Shown here piece after piece: positions 1-8,426 of a stretch of DNA of 64,000 bases (positions are counted from its first letter, which is position 1; each line of letters starts with the position of its first letter). Location of the stretch: the NCBI RefSeq assembly GCF_900168255.1, contig NZ_LT799838.1, forward strand, positions 2,976,001 to 3,040,000. The letters run 5' to 3'. The notes beneath the pieces are model-generated. The model ran no database searches and was not told the DNA's origin. It worked only from the letters and a program-made list of their open reading frames with translations. This stretch comes from Psychrobacter sp. DAB_AL43B (GTDB taxonomy: Bacteria; Pseudomonadota; Gammaproteobacteria; Pseudomonadales; Moraxellaceae). Made by a program: the position numbers and the translations under genes.

Positions 1-121
1 CGGCTTTTTTAACCCTAAAGCGTAAAAAATGATTCACGGAGGTAACGTGTGGCAGAAGGAATATAATCTATCATGCTACACTAACGATATTTTTATTATT
101 CACCTGATAGATGGTTGGATT

Positions 122-1135
122 ATGACTGTTTCTTTTACGCCAAACCTTGCAGATACCCGCTTTATGCCTTTTACCAATACCAAGCAGTTTCATCACGATG
201 TGCGCGCGCAACTTACCCAAGATATCGAGGTGTTATTTGCTTACGCAGAGCTGCCAAGTCCGCTGCTTGATGCGTGCCGTTATGTAATGACCGGTCAAGG
301 TAAATTGGTACGCCCATTATTAGTCGCCAGCGCCTTTGCTAGCACCTATAATAATAATTATAGTGAAAATAGCATGGCTAACGCCAATGGTTTGGAAGCT
401 TTGTTAGAAAACGACTCGGATTATGATATGTGTCGCCGTGCTGCGTTGGCGGTGGAATTACTCCACACTTATTCGTTGGTGCACGATGACTTGCCGTGTA
501 TGGACGATGATGAGCTACGCCGTGGGCAGCCGACCGCTCATATTGTCTTTGAAGAATCGACGGCACTACTGGCAGGTGATGTATTGCAAACATTAGCCTT
601 TGAAGTATTAACGGCAGAAATGCCAACCTTTGCGCCCTTTGATTCAGCTATCGCAAGCCAGCTATTCGCCATATTTGCCCCGCGTGCCAGACGTATGGTG
701 TCGGGTCAAATGCTAGATCTCAATGCCGAAGCCACTACTGGTATTTCACAGAGCGATTTAGAAGCTATTCACCGTGATAAAACGGGTGCATTAATTGAAG
801 CGGCGATGCTGATGGGCGGCATTTGTGCTGGCGCTACCGCTCCGCAGCGCATGGCATTGCAAGAATGCGCCCAGCATATTGGTCTTGCCTTTCAAGTACA
901 AGATGATATTTTGGATGTCACTACCAGCACAGATGCGTTAGGCAAGCCTGCTGGTAGCGATGAAAAGTTAGATAAATCTACCTATGTAAAATTGATGGGC
1001 GTTGATAACGCGACCAAATACGCGCAATCGCTATTTGATGACGGACGCGCAGCCATTTCTCGTGAACTTGGTAATAGTAAAGAAAATGATGCACTTGTGG
1101 CATTGATTGAATGGTTATGGGCTAGACAAAAGTAA
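122..1135 (+). CDS. ispA: (2E,6E)-farnesyl diphosphate synthase (polyprenyl synthetase)
   Basis: This cytosolic enzyme condenses isopentenyl diphosphate with DMAPP and GPP to make farnesyl diphosphate, the precursor of quinone side chains and undecaprenyl phosphate. The 337-residue product carries the first Asp-rich motif (DDLPCMDDDELRRG from about residue 122) and the second (DDILD, residues 261-265), both of which bind Mg-diphosphate. The ORF is open from position 29, but homology begins after the ATG at 122, so I use that start; its ribosome site is weak (GGATT). It is longer than the usual ~300 residues because of a polar Asn/Ser-rich insertion near residues 75-105. The typical upstream partner xseB is not in the window. 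dgkA follows on the same strand. Confidence 0.93.
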   Translation: MTVSFTPNLADTRFMPFTNTKQFHHDVRAQLTQDIEVLFAYAELPSPLLDACRYVMTGQGKLVRPLLVASAFASTYNNNYSENSMANANGLEALLENDSDYDMCRRAALAVELLHTYSLVHDDLPCMDDDELRRGQPTAHIVFEESTALLAGDVLQTLAFEVLTAEMPTFAPFDSAIASQLFAIFAPRARRMVSGQMLDLNAEATTGISQSDLEAIHRDKTGALIEAAMLMGGICAGATAPQRMALQECAQHIGLAFQVQDDILDVTTSTDALGKPAGSDEKLDKSTYVKLMGVDNATKYAQSLFDDGRAAISRELGNSKENDALVALIEWLWARQK

Positions 1136-1212
1136 GTTTACGCGTGCTAAACTGTCCGCTATTCTACAACGATACTATTATATTACGATACTACGATGAT
1201 TGAGACTTCTAT

Positions 1213-1710
1213 ATGAGCGACCTTAAACAGCCTAACTCTGATAAACAGCCGATTTCTCGATCGCCTAATCAGCACAATCATCATGACCATGCTGCTCATA
1301 CACCAGATGCGGGAACGGAAACTGCTGAAAGCTTCGCTGTTAATGCCAAAGGCAAAACAGGCTTTGGGCGAATCGTTAAAGCTGCTGGCTACTCTGCCGA
1401 TGGCTTTATGGCGGCCTATAAAAATGAAGCAGCTTTTCGACAAGCATTTTGGCTCAACTTAGTCTTGCTCATTGCGCTTGTATTCATCCCTTTGACCATC
1501 ACTATAAAAATGATCCTGCTTATCGCCTCTTTTCTATCTATTATCGTTGAGCTGTTTAATACAGGACTTGAAGCAAGTATCGACCACACGTCAACTGCAC
1601 AGCATCCATTAGCAAAAATAGGCAAAGATGTTGGCTCTGCCGCCCAGTTTTTGGCACTGACCTTATTGTTTGTGTTATGGCTTATGGCTTTGTCTACTTT
1701 GCTTTTTTAA
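1213..1710 (+). CDS. dgkA: Diacylglycerol kinase (prokaryotic DgkA family)
   Basis: An integral inner-membrane kinase that phosphorylates diacylglycerol released during periplasmic glucan or LPS modification, recycling it to phosphatidic acid. The family core starts near residue 50 and contains EAAFRQ and the signature ELFNTGLEASID, with E113, N116 and E120 as likely catalytic or metal residues. Three hydrophobic segments follow the usual pattern. At 165 residues it exceeds the typical ~120 because of a hydrophilic N-terminal tail rich in Asn, Gln and His (residues 1-45), which resembles extensions on other proteins in this window. It lies 77 bp after ispA and 45 bp before the DUF72 gene. Confidence 0.9.
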   Translation: MSDLKQPNSDKQPISRSPNQHNHHDHAAHTPDAGTETAESFAVNAKGKTGFGRIVKAAGYSADGFMAAYKNEAAFRQAFWLNLVLLIALVFIPLTITIKMILLIASFLSIIVELFNTGLEASIDHTSTAQHPLAKIGKDVGSAAQFLALTLLFVLWLMALSTLLF

Positions 1711-1755
1711 CCTCAACGTTTACCTGATAAAGTTCGCCTGATAAGGAATTCATTT

Positions 1756-2640
1756 ATGATTAATGATAGTTCCGAGACTTCTAACTCCTTAAATCAGGCT
1801 ACTACTATTAGTAATTCTACTAATTCCTCCAATCCGTCACCAAAAATATACCTCGGCACGGGCGGTTATAGCGATACCGACTTACTAGGTACGCTATATC
1901 CAACCGGTACCAAAAAAACGGACTTCTTACGTGAGTACGCCAAACAATACGGTGCAGTAGAAATCAATAGCACATTCTACGCACCTATCGGGCAAAAAGC
2001 CTTTGCTGGTATGGTCAATAAAGCTTATGCCGAAGCAGAAAGTGAATTAAAATTTGCCGTCAAGCTGCATCAAGACTTTACTCATGCGCGTAAAGGCACT
2101 GCCGAGCACGCCCAAGCTTTTCTTACTGCCCTCACACCACTCATCGAAGCTGATTGTCTAGCGCCACTATTATTACAATTCCCACATGGCTTTGATCGTA
2201 CTCGCGAACATCGTCTATATCTCGCAAACCTTGTAAGTTGGTTTAAGGATTATCCATTAGCCGTTGAATTTCGTCATAACGGCTGGCATACCCCGCAAGT
2301 GGTCGATAGCTTTATCGAGCAAGGGCTGATTTGGTGCAGCGTTGATTATCCCAAGGTCAGCGGACTACCGCCGTCACGGCTGATATTTACTCAGCGGACG
2401 GGCTATCTACGCATGCATGGTAATAATCTAAACTGGTGGGATGCGATGAGTGCAGCTGATCGTCATGATTATCGCTATAGCGAGGCTGAAATGCAGGACT
2501 GGGCGCAAGCGATTGCCAATCAGCGTCAGCATTTTGATACGCTATATATCTTCTTTCAAAATACGGTGAATGCCCATGCTTATTATAATATTGCAATGTT
2601 GCGGGAAGCGTTGGGGAAATTTGGGTTTGAGGTGTTGTAA
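1756..2640 (+). CDS. DUF72 family protein (YecE-like)
   Basis: A 294-residue member of the DUF72 family, a TIM-barrel-like fold of unknown reaction. Recognisable parts are the N-terminal GTGGYSDTD block around residue 34, the EINSTFYA segment, the FAVKLHQDFTH block, the PLAVEFRH block and the C-terminal YIFFQNT stretch. The first ~30 residues are Ser/Asn-rich and not part of the domain. A good ribosome site (AAGGA) precedes the ATG. It sits on the same strand as dgkA. No substrate or pathway can be assigned from the sequence. Confidence 0.85.
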   Translation: MINDSSETSNSLNQATTISNSTNSSNPSPKIYLGTGGYSDTDLLGTLYPTGTKKTDFLREYAKQYGAVEINSTFYAPIGQKAFAGMVNKAYAEAESELKFAVKLHQDFTHARKGTAEHAQAFLTALTPLIEADCLAPLLLQFPHGFDRTREHRLYLANLVSWFKDYPLAVEFRHNGWHTPQVVDSFIEQGLIWCSVDYPKVSGLPPSRLIFTQRTGYLRMHGNNLNWWDAMSAADRHDYRYSEAEMQDWAQAIANQRQHFDTLYIFFQNTVNAHAYYNIAMLREALGKFGFEVL

Positions 2641-2701
2641 ATCAAATTATGACTTTCTCTCAGAGTATGGTTTTTTATATAACTAACACGAGGAATAACA
2701 A

Positions 2702-3442
2702 ATGATACCAAAGCATGGGAACAGTAAATTTCAATGTCCTCATTGTAATACCCTTGCGATGCAAACGTGGTTTACTGCATATAATGCAAGTACGACAGCT
2801 ACAGGCATTCTTCATCATTTGTATCTAGATTACAGGTCTAGCATTGGTGATATTACGCAAAGGAATATTGCTACTTTTTTAGATAAAGTTAACAATAATT
2901 TCCAAGATAATTTTTATAAATTTGTACCTAAAAACTTCTCAATAGCAACTTGTTCATCCTGCAATGAAATTACAATATGGATTAATCAGGAAATTGTCTA
3001 TCCTAAGAAAATAAAAGTTCCAGCACCTAATGTTGATTTAAATGAAGAAATAAAAGCTCTGTACCATGAAGCTTCATCAATCCTTATAGACTCACCAAAA
3101 GGCTCTACCGCCCTTTTGCGTTTAGCTCTTCAAAAACTTTTAAAGCAAGTAGGTAAAAGTGGAAAAAATATTAATAATGATATAAAAGATTTAGTAGCAG
3201 AAGGGTTGAGTCCTAAAATACAACAAGCATTAGATTTACTTAGAGTAATAGGCAACAATGCTGTTCATCCTGGGCAAATAAATTTAGATGATAATGCTGA
3301 AGTTGCCGAAAAATTATTTAGTATTTTAAATTTTATTGCTGATGAGTTGATTACGAAACCAAAAGAGCTAGATAGTCTATATGCAGATCTAATTCCTCTT
3401 GATACTCAGGAGCACATTAAGCAAAGAGATAAACAAGAATAA
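2702..3442 (+). CDS. DUF4145 domain protein with N-terminal zinc ribbon
   Basis: A 246-residue protein with a CPHC...CSSC zinc-ribbon-like pair (C12, C15, C84, C87) followed by a helical C-terminal region (about residues 110-225). That region resembles DUF4145, including the stretch around RLALQKLLKQ and the LLRVIGNNAVHPG block typical of the family. DUF4145 occurs alone and at the ends of some restriction and other defence proteins; its activity is not established. The gene is clearly richer in A+T and in AAA/AAT/ATA codons than its neighbours, which suggests later acquisition. It has a strong ribosome site (GAGGAA) and its own downstream terminator. Function unknown. Confidence 0.75.
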   Translation: MIPKHGNSKFQCPHCNTLAMQTWFTAYNASTTATGILHHLYLDYRSSIGDITQRNIATFLDKVNNNFQDNFYKFVPKNFSIATCSSCNEITIWINQEIVYPKKIKVPAPNVDLNEEIKALYHEASSILIDSPKGSTALLRLALQKLLKQVGKSGKNINNDIKDLVAEGLSPKIQQALDLLRVIGNNAVHPGQINLDDNAEVAEKLFSILNFIADELITKPKELDSLYADLIPLDTQEHIKQRDKQE

Positions 3443-3470
3443 TTTATCGATTTTAAAATCTTAAACCAAA

Positions 3471-3499
3471 AAAAGGACGCCTCTCAGCGTCCTTTTTTT
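3471..3499. terminator. Bidirectional rho-independent terminator
   Basis: Inverted repeat GGACGC (3475-3480) / GCGTCC (3487-3492), flanked by an A-run on the left and a T-run on the right. It separates the convergent DUF4145 and sodB genes and can serve both strands. Confidence 0.85.
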
Positions 3500-3522
3500 A
3501 AATCAAATACTTCGGTTAAAGA

Positions 3523-4152
3523 TTACTCTTCAACGCCAGCATCTTGACCTTTATATTTCGCATTTGCATAGTCCCAGTTCACAAGCTTGTCTAGGAACGT
3601 ATCAACATAGTCAGGACGACGGTTACGATAATCGATGTAGTAAGCATGTTCCCATACGTCACAAGTCAATACCGCTACTTGGTCATGTGCAAGTGGCGTA
3701 TCAGCGTTAGCAGTTTTAGCGATAGACAGTTTGCCGCCAACTTTATCAGCAACTAACCATGCCCAACCTGAACCGAACTGAGTCATTGCTGCGTTTTTGA
3801 ACTCTTCACGGAACTTATCATAGCTACCGAAATCTTCTTCGATTTTAGCTTTTAGATCACCAGTAGGTTCGCCGCCGCCGTTGTCTGGCGTCATGCAGTT
3901 CCAATAGAACGTGTGGTTCCATACTTGGGCTGCTTGGTTAAACATACCTTGTTTGCTGTCATCTTTCGCAGTTGCGACGATGATTTCTGACAAAGTTTTG
4001 TCTTCTAGACCAGAACCTGGTAGCAATTCGTTCAATTTGTTCACATAAGCAGCATGATGCTTATCATGATGGTATTCTAACGTCTCGGCACTGATATGTG
4101 GCTCAAGCGCGTCTTTTGCATATGGTAGGTTTGGTAAAGTAACGTTTGACAT
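3523..4152 (-). CDS. sodB: Superoxide dismutase (Fe type)
   Basis: Converts superoxide to O2 and H2O2 in the cytoplasm. The 209-residue product has the metal ligands H28 (EYHHDKHH), the histidine in NQAAQVWNHTFYW, and the DVWEHAYYIDYRN segment that supplies Asp and His. Gln in FNQAAQ and the GSGWAWL block point to the iron form rather than manganese. The ORF is open further upstream to 4251, but I choose the ATG at 4152 because it is preceded by AAGGA at proper distance and matches the family N-terminus (LPNLPYAKDALEPHIS). It is monocistronic, convergent with the DUF4145 gene. Confidence 0.95.
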   Translation of the reverse strand: MSNVTLPNLPYAKDALEPHISAETLEYHHDKHHAAYVNKLNELLPGSGLEDKTLSEIIVATAKDDSKQGMFNQAAQVWNHTFYWNCMTPDNGGGEPTGDLKAKIEEDFGSYDKFREEFKNAAMTQFGSGWAWLVADKVGGKLSIAKTANADTPLAHDQVAVLTCDVWEHAYYIDYRNRRPDYVDTFLDKLVNWDYANAKYKGQDAGVEE

Positions 4153-4699
4153 AATTATTTTATCCTTGCTAGTTTTAGTTGTGACTTTATAGAAAATGAT
4201 TAATAGAAACTGATTATAAAAACCGAATTTTACGCTATTTTTACCACGCAAAAAACCCTATAAAATAGCGAACTAAATTGGCTGAGTTTATTATTCGAAA
4301 TGAATTTTATCGCTTACTACATGTTATTGTTTAACACAGTATCACGTATTATTATGAATCCAAAATTAACACTTATAATTTTCTTGCTGTGCGCTCGAAA
4401 GCCAAATACTTGGCTTTTTAAACGTTTATTAACTTAATATTCACAAGCTATAAGATATAATTCACGATAGCTTGGTAGCTATTATAGCAATAGTCGCGAC
4501 AAATATCAGTTACCAAATGTTATGAAAAGTGCAACTAGCATAGCCAGTAGTTATTTATCAACTATCCGCGTAGCAATGCTCAACGTCAGGTTCAGCCAGT
4601 ATTTGCGTAAATGACAAACCAATAAACAATAGCATTAGAACAGAGCTAACAGTTAAAATCAGATCATACTCTTTATTACTATATAACGGGACAGACCCA
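4153..4699. other. Intergenic region between divergent sodB and rdgB
   Basis: About 550 bp, AT-rich, with no credible gene. It must hold the divergent promoters for sodB and rdgB. The only distinct structure is an orphan terminator-like hairpin at 4398-4420. The short minus-strand ORF at 4558-4743 has no family features. Confidence 0.6.
4398..4420 (+). terminator. Orphan terminator-like hairpin
   Basis: AAAGCCAA (4398-4405), loop ATAC, TTGGCTTT (4410-4417), then TTTA. No plus-strand gene lies immediately upstream, because the DUF4145 gene already ends at the 3471-3499 terminator. It could end a short unannotated transcript or act as an attenuator in the rdgB leader. Confidence 0.5.
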
Positions 4700-5353
4700 A
4701 TGAGCGCTACCAGTACTTCGCTATCTTCTAACCAATCGACCACTCATAATCAGTGGGTGCTCGCCAGTAACAATAAAGGCAAACTGGCTGAGTTTAAAAG
4801 ATTGTTTGCCGAAGCAAATTTGGATGTGACGATTGTGCCGCAAGGACAGCTGGATATTGAAGATGCAATCGAAGATGGCTTGAGTTTTATCGAAAACGCC
4901 ATTATTAAAGCGCGACATGCCAGTCGTATTAGTGGTTTACCTGCCATTGCTGATGATTCAGGGATTTGCGTACCCGTATTAGGCAATGCACCCGGTATTT
5001 ACTCTGCGCGCTATGCAGGCGAGCACGGTAACGATGACAAAAACAACGTCAAACTTATCGCTGATTTGCAGCCTATCCGCGCTGAGCAGGCTGACGAATC
5101 CATTAAAGGGCTATTTGTTTGCGTATTGGCAATGGTGCGCCATGCCGATGATCCGCTACCAATTATCGCGCAAGGTTTATGGCAAGGTGAGATTTTAGAA
5201 GCCCCTCACGGTGATGGCGGCTTTGGTTATGATCCGCTGTTTTGGTTGCCAGAGTTACAAGCAACTGCCGCCAGCTTAAGCGCTGCTGATAAAAATCGTA
5301 TCAGTCATCGCGGTCAGGCGATTCAGCAATTATTAGCACAACTGCCGCTGTAA
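4700..5353 (+). CDS. rdgB: Non-canonical purine NTP pyrophosphatase (RdgB/HAM1)
   Basis: Hydrolyses dITP, ITP and XTP to monophosphates, keeping deaminated purines out of DNA and RNA. The 217-residue product shows the family's N-terminal SNNKGK motif (residues 23-28), FIENAIIKARHAS, the ADDSGICV block with the catalytic Asp, GIYSARYAG, and the C-terminal GFGYDPLFW and SHRGQA motifs. An 18-residue Ser/Thr-rich leader precedes the first beta strand. It is transcribed alone, in the direction of tig. Confidence 0.95.
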   Translation: MSATSTSLSSNQSTTHNQWVLASNNKGKLAEFKRLFAEANLDVTIVPQGQLDIEDAIEDGLSFIENAIIKARHASRISGLPAIADDSGICVPVLGNAPGIYSARYAGEHGNDDKNNVKLIADLQPIRAEQADESIKGLFVCVLAMVRHADDPLPIIAQGLWQGEILEAPHGDGGFGYDPLFWLPELQATAASLSAADKNRISHRGQAIQQLLAQLPL

Positions 5354-5720
5354 CCTTATCTGATAGCAGGTAGCGGAAGGTCTATAGAAATCTTGCGCGG
5401 CGCTATTAAAGAGATAATTTTTACTTTAATAATTAGATAGATTATACTGTTCTACTTTTAAAATTTTGTTGAAAGCCGTTATTTGTCTGTATAATTCACC
5501 AAAAAGCGTTATTATGCGACCTATTAACGGTTTAATATTGATATTTGATAGCGTCCATTAAGATTTATCATTTTTCATATCAATGTCAAAGGCGATTGCC
5601 CAAGGCATTGGTGGTAAAATAGCTATCACTATCCCCTATTTATTCCAACGGCAACCAATCGTACACGCCCATATTTTGAGGCATGGTTGTCTACTATTTA
5701 ATCCTAAAGGTGTAATGATC
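5354..5720 (+). other. rdgB-tig intergenic region
   Basis: About 370 bp, AT-rich. It contains a plausible sigma70 promoter (5420-5448) for tig. The tig frame is open back to 5583, but that upstream part does not resemble trigger factor. Confidence 0.5.
5420..5448 (+). promoter_or_regulatory. Candidate sigma70 promoter for tig
   Basis: TTTACT (5420-5425) as a weak -35, a 17-bp spacer, and TATACT (5443-5448) as the -10. Position and spacing fit; the -35 is only a partial match. Confidence 0.4.
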
Positions 5721-7064
5721 ATGGCTACAGATTTACAAGTCACAACCAACAAGTTATCTAACAAAGAAACTCAGCTAACGGTTAAAGTACCCGTTGAAAA
5801 GATTCAAAACAAAGTTGAAGGTCGTATTCGTCAAGTGGCGAAAACTGCCAAGATTGACGGTTTCCGTAAAGGTAACGTCCCAATGTCACATATCCGTTCA
5901 CAGTACGGTGCTGGCATTCAACAAGAAGTGATCAACGACGTCATCCGTGATACCGTTTTTGAAGCGATCAAATCTGAAGACATCCGCGCTGTGGGCATGC
6001 CTAATATCGACGACGTAAAACTTGAAGATGATTTCTTAGTTTATCAAGCAACGGTTGAAATCTTTCCTGAAGTTGATGTTCAAGGTATTGATGAGATCGA
6101 AGTTGAGCGTCATACAGCCAAAGTTGATGAAGCTGATGTCGATACTATGATCGAAAACCTACAAAAACAACGTGAAGAATTCGTTGAGAAAAAAGGTAAA
6201 GCAGACAAAGGCAATCAAGTAACTTTTGACTTTGAAGGCTCTATCGATGGCGAAAAATTCGAAGGCGGTTCTGCTGAAGACTTCAAACTGGTTATCGGTA
6301 GCAACCAGATGATTCCAGGTTTTGAAGCAGGCATCAAAGGCATGAAAGCTGGCGAAGAAAAAACCATCGATGTGACTTTCCCAGAAGATTACCAAGCTGA
6401 AAATTTAGCTGGTAAAGAAGCTCAGTTCAAAATCAACGTAAAATTGGTTGAAAAATCTAAGCTACCTGAAATCAACGAAGAATTCCTTGAGCTATTTGGT
6501 GTCAAAGAAGGTGGCGTTGAGAAGTTAAAAGATGACGTCCGTAAAAATATGGAACGTGAAATCAAAAATGCTGCGCGTAGCCAAGTGAAACAAGCGACTT
6601 TTGACGCTTTGCTAGAAAAGAACGAGTTTGACGTACCAAACGCCATGCTAGAGCAAGAAATCGAGCGTCAACGCAACATGATGATGCAACGTTTTTCTCA
6701 GCAGTTTGGTGCAAACGCGGATAGCTTCGATAAAGACATGCTACCAAATGAGCTGTTTGAAGAACAAGCGCTACGTGCTGCCCGTCTCGGCATCATCGTT
6801 GCTCGTGTTATCGATACCAAAGGCTTAGAAGTTGATCAAGAACGTGTTGAAACTTTCATCAAAGAAGCAGCAGAAAACTACGAAGATCCAAGCGAAGTCA
6901 TTGAGTACTATACCAATGACAAGCAACAGCGCGCCAACATTGAGTCTGTGGTTCTAGAAGACCAAGTCGTTGATTATCTGATTGGTCAAGGTAAAGTGAC
7001 TGACAAAGAAGTCAGCTACCAAGACCTATTGGCTGCTCAGCAACAACAGCAGCAAGCTATGTAG
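5721..7064 (+). CDS. tig: Trigger factor, ribosome-associated chaperone and PPIase
   Basis: Binds the ribosome exit tunnel and shields nascent chains. The 447-residue product has the N-terminal ribosome-binding signature GFRKGNVP near residue 47, an FKBP-type PPIase domain around residues 160-245 ([12 protein letters not shown] to TFPEDY), and the helical C-terminal chaperone arms ending in a poly-Gln tail. I use the ATG at 5721, with AAAGG about ten bases upstream; 5715 is an alternative adding Met-Ile. It leads the tig-clpP-clpX cluster, an order conserved in gammaproteobacteria. Each gene here appears to have its own signals: a terminator follows tig. Confidence 0.96.
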   Translation: MATDLQVTTNKLSNKETQLTVKVPVEKIQNKVEGRIRQVAKTAKIDGFRKGNVPMSHIRSQYGAGIQQEVINDVIRDTVFEAIKSEDIRAVGMPNIDDVKLEDDFLVYQATVEIFPEVDVQGIDEIEVERHTAKVDEADVDTMIENLQKQREEFVEKKGKADKGNQVTFDFEGSIDGEKFEGGSAEDFKLVIGSNQMIPGFEAGIKGMKAGEEKTIDVTFPEDYQAENLAGKEAQFKINVKLVEKSKLPEINEEFLELFGVKEGGVEKLKDDVRKNMEREIKNAARSQVKQATFDALLEKNEFDVPNAMLEQEIERQRNMMMQRFSQQFGANADSFDKDMLPNELFEEQALRAARLGIIVARVIDTKGLEVDQERVETFIKEAAENYEDPSEVIEYYTNDKQQRANIESVVLEDQVVDYLIGQGKVTDKEVSYQDLLAAQQQQQQAM

Positions 7065-7125
7065 TTTAGCAAGAGCTAACTTAGCAACTTGCCTTTAAAT
7101 GGTACTGATTGCTAGGGTTGATGCA

Positions 7126-7172
7126 AAAATGCCCTAACGCAATGCCCTAACATATGTGTTAGGGCATTTTTA
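7126..7172 (+). terminator. Terminator after tig with duplicated left arm
   Basis: AATGCCCTAACA (7141-7152), loop TATG, TGTTAGGGCATT (7157-7168), then TTTA. A second copy of the left arm (AAAAATGCCCTAAC, from 7126) lies just upstream and could pair with the same right arm. Confidence 0.8.
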
Positions 7173-7216
7173 TTGGTAACTTATATACTATCTTTATGAA
7201 TAGTTTATCGGTACAG

Positions 7217-7247
7217 CCCTTGATAAATGCGCATAAACCCCTTATTA
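7217..7247 (+). promoter_or_regulatory. Candidate heat-shock (sigma32-type) promoter for clpP
   Basis: CCCTTGATA (7217-7225) resembles the sigma32 -35 (CCCTTGAA). After 13 bp comes CCCCTTATTA (7238-7247), resembling the -10 (CCCCATTTA). It would give a leader of about 260 nt before clpP. Heat-shock control of clpP is established in enterics; here it is inferred from the motif. Confidence 0.45.
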
Positions 7248-7519
7248 ATAGGGAGTCATTTATCATTTGTCACATTAAAAAGTTACTATTGTCCCGATAA
7301 AAAAGTTACCATTAGCTCAATTATTTTTAGCAGCTACGGTTCAGTACCATTATTTATCAGCTATTGACCATATATAGTTTTTCATTGAACCCAATAGGTT
7401 TTATTAGCTAGTAAGTTTTATTACAAACCAGCAATGTTTACAATGATAAACACCAATAAAAATTAACGATTTGCAAGCCTCTACCCTTTATCTTTTATAT
7501 TTATAAACAGGATATTTTT

Positions 7520-8215
7520 ATGACAGATTATGATCGCATCACTGCCAACCCGCATTTTGATATGTTGATGAGTGCACACAACGATGCTCAAAGCATGCAA
7601 TATACTCAGAGCGCCCCTCAAAGCGCATTGGTTCCTATGGTGGTTGAGCAGTCAGCACGTGGTGAACGCTCGTTTGATATTTTTTCACGCCTATTGCGTG
7701 AGCGTGTTATCTTTTTGACCGGTCAAGTCGAAGACCATATGGCCAATCTTATTGTGGCGCAGTTGCTATTTTTAGAAGCTGAAAACCCTGATAAAGACAT
7801 TCATTTATATATCAATTCACCAGGCGGCTCAGTCAGTGCAGGTTTGGCTATTTTTGATACCATGAACTTTATCAAACCTGAAGTATCGACCATTTGTATG
7901 GGCGGTGCTTACAGCATGGGTTCATTCCTATTGGCCGCTGGTGAGAAAGGTAAACGTTACGCATTAGCCAACGCTCGCGTGATGATTCACCAGCCTTCAG
8001 GCGGTGCGCAAGGTCAAGCAACCGATATCGAAATTAATGCGCGTGAAATCCTAAAAACTCGTGCTCGCTTAAACGAAATTTTGGCTGAGCGTACTGGGCA
8101 ACCGGTAGAGAAAATTGAAAGAGACGTCGAGCGTGATTATTGGCTAGATGCTAAAGAAGCCAAAGAATATGGTCTGATCGATGAAGTATTAGAGCGTCGT
8201 CCTGCTTCTTTATAG
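7520..8215 (+). CDS. clpP: ATP-dependent Clp protease proteolytic subunit
   Basis: Serine protease that forms the double-heptamer chamber of ClpXP. The 231-residue product has the catalytic triad S132 (GGAYSMGSF), H157 (VMIHQPSGG) and D206, and the INSPGGSV oxyanion block near residue 99. The ~35-residue N-terminal propeptide is longer than in E. coli and is probably removed by self-processing. AGGA precedes the ATG. The stop codon lies inside a 14-bp tandem repeat. clpX follows 211 bp downstream on the same strand. Confidence 0.96.
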   Translation: MTDYDRITANPHFDMLMSAHNDAQSMQYTQSAPQSALVPMVVEQSARGERSFDIFSRLLRERVIFLTGQVEDHMANLIVAQLLFLEAENPDKDIHLYINSPGGSVSAGLAIFDTMNFIKPEVSTICMGGAYSMGSFLLAAGEKGKRYALANARVMIHQPSGGAQGQATDIEINAREILKTRARLNEILAERTGQPVEKIERDVERDYWLDAKEAKEYGLIDEVLERRPASL

Positions 8216-8262
8216 TCACTGTTTTATAGTCACTGTTTTATAGTCACTGTTTTATAGTCACC
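8211..8262 (+). repeat. 14-bp tandem repeat (3.7 copies) overlapping the clpP stop
   Basis: The unit TATAGTCACTGTTT is repeated at 8211-8224, 8225-8238 and 8239-8252, with a partial copy at 8253-8262. The clpP TAG stop (8213-8215) is inside the first copy. GTGACTAT at 8270-8277 is the inverse complement of the ATAGTCAC in the last copy and can form an 8-bp hairpin with it. Confidence 0.85.
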
Positions 8263-8426
8263 ATAAATAGTGACTATCATAGTTACCATATTAGTAACCG
8301 TATAAGAGCCTTGATAAGCCGCGATGCTTGGGTGCTCTGCCCTATTTAAACTCAAGGGCAGCACACTCAAGTATCGACGTAGACATTCAGAATATTTATA
8401 AGCATTAAATTTTAGGAGCGCCTTTT

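Larger units (their letters stand above)
7065..7519 (+). other. tig-clpP intergenic region
   Basis: About 455 bp. It holds the tig terminator, a sigma32-like promoter (7217-7247), and two near-identical short direct repeats containing AAAAAGTTAC (7275-7290 and 7297-7314). No gene is seen. Confidence 0.6.

Noticed and set aside
1..28. CGGCTTTTTT at the left edge as a terminator
   Set aside because: Only one possible arm is in the window; the hairpin cannot be seen.
4558..4743. 61-codon minus-strand ORF with hydrophobic segments
   Set aside because: No ribosome site, overlaps the rdgB start, and no family resemblance.
5583..5720. 46 extra codons before trigger factor
   Set aside because: The residues do not match the family and a better start with AAAGG lies at 5721.
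8211..8277. The repeats here, at 29480 and 58083 as CRISPR arrays
   Set aside because: The units are directly tandem, with no spacers between them, and no cas genes are present.
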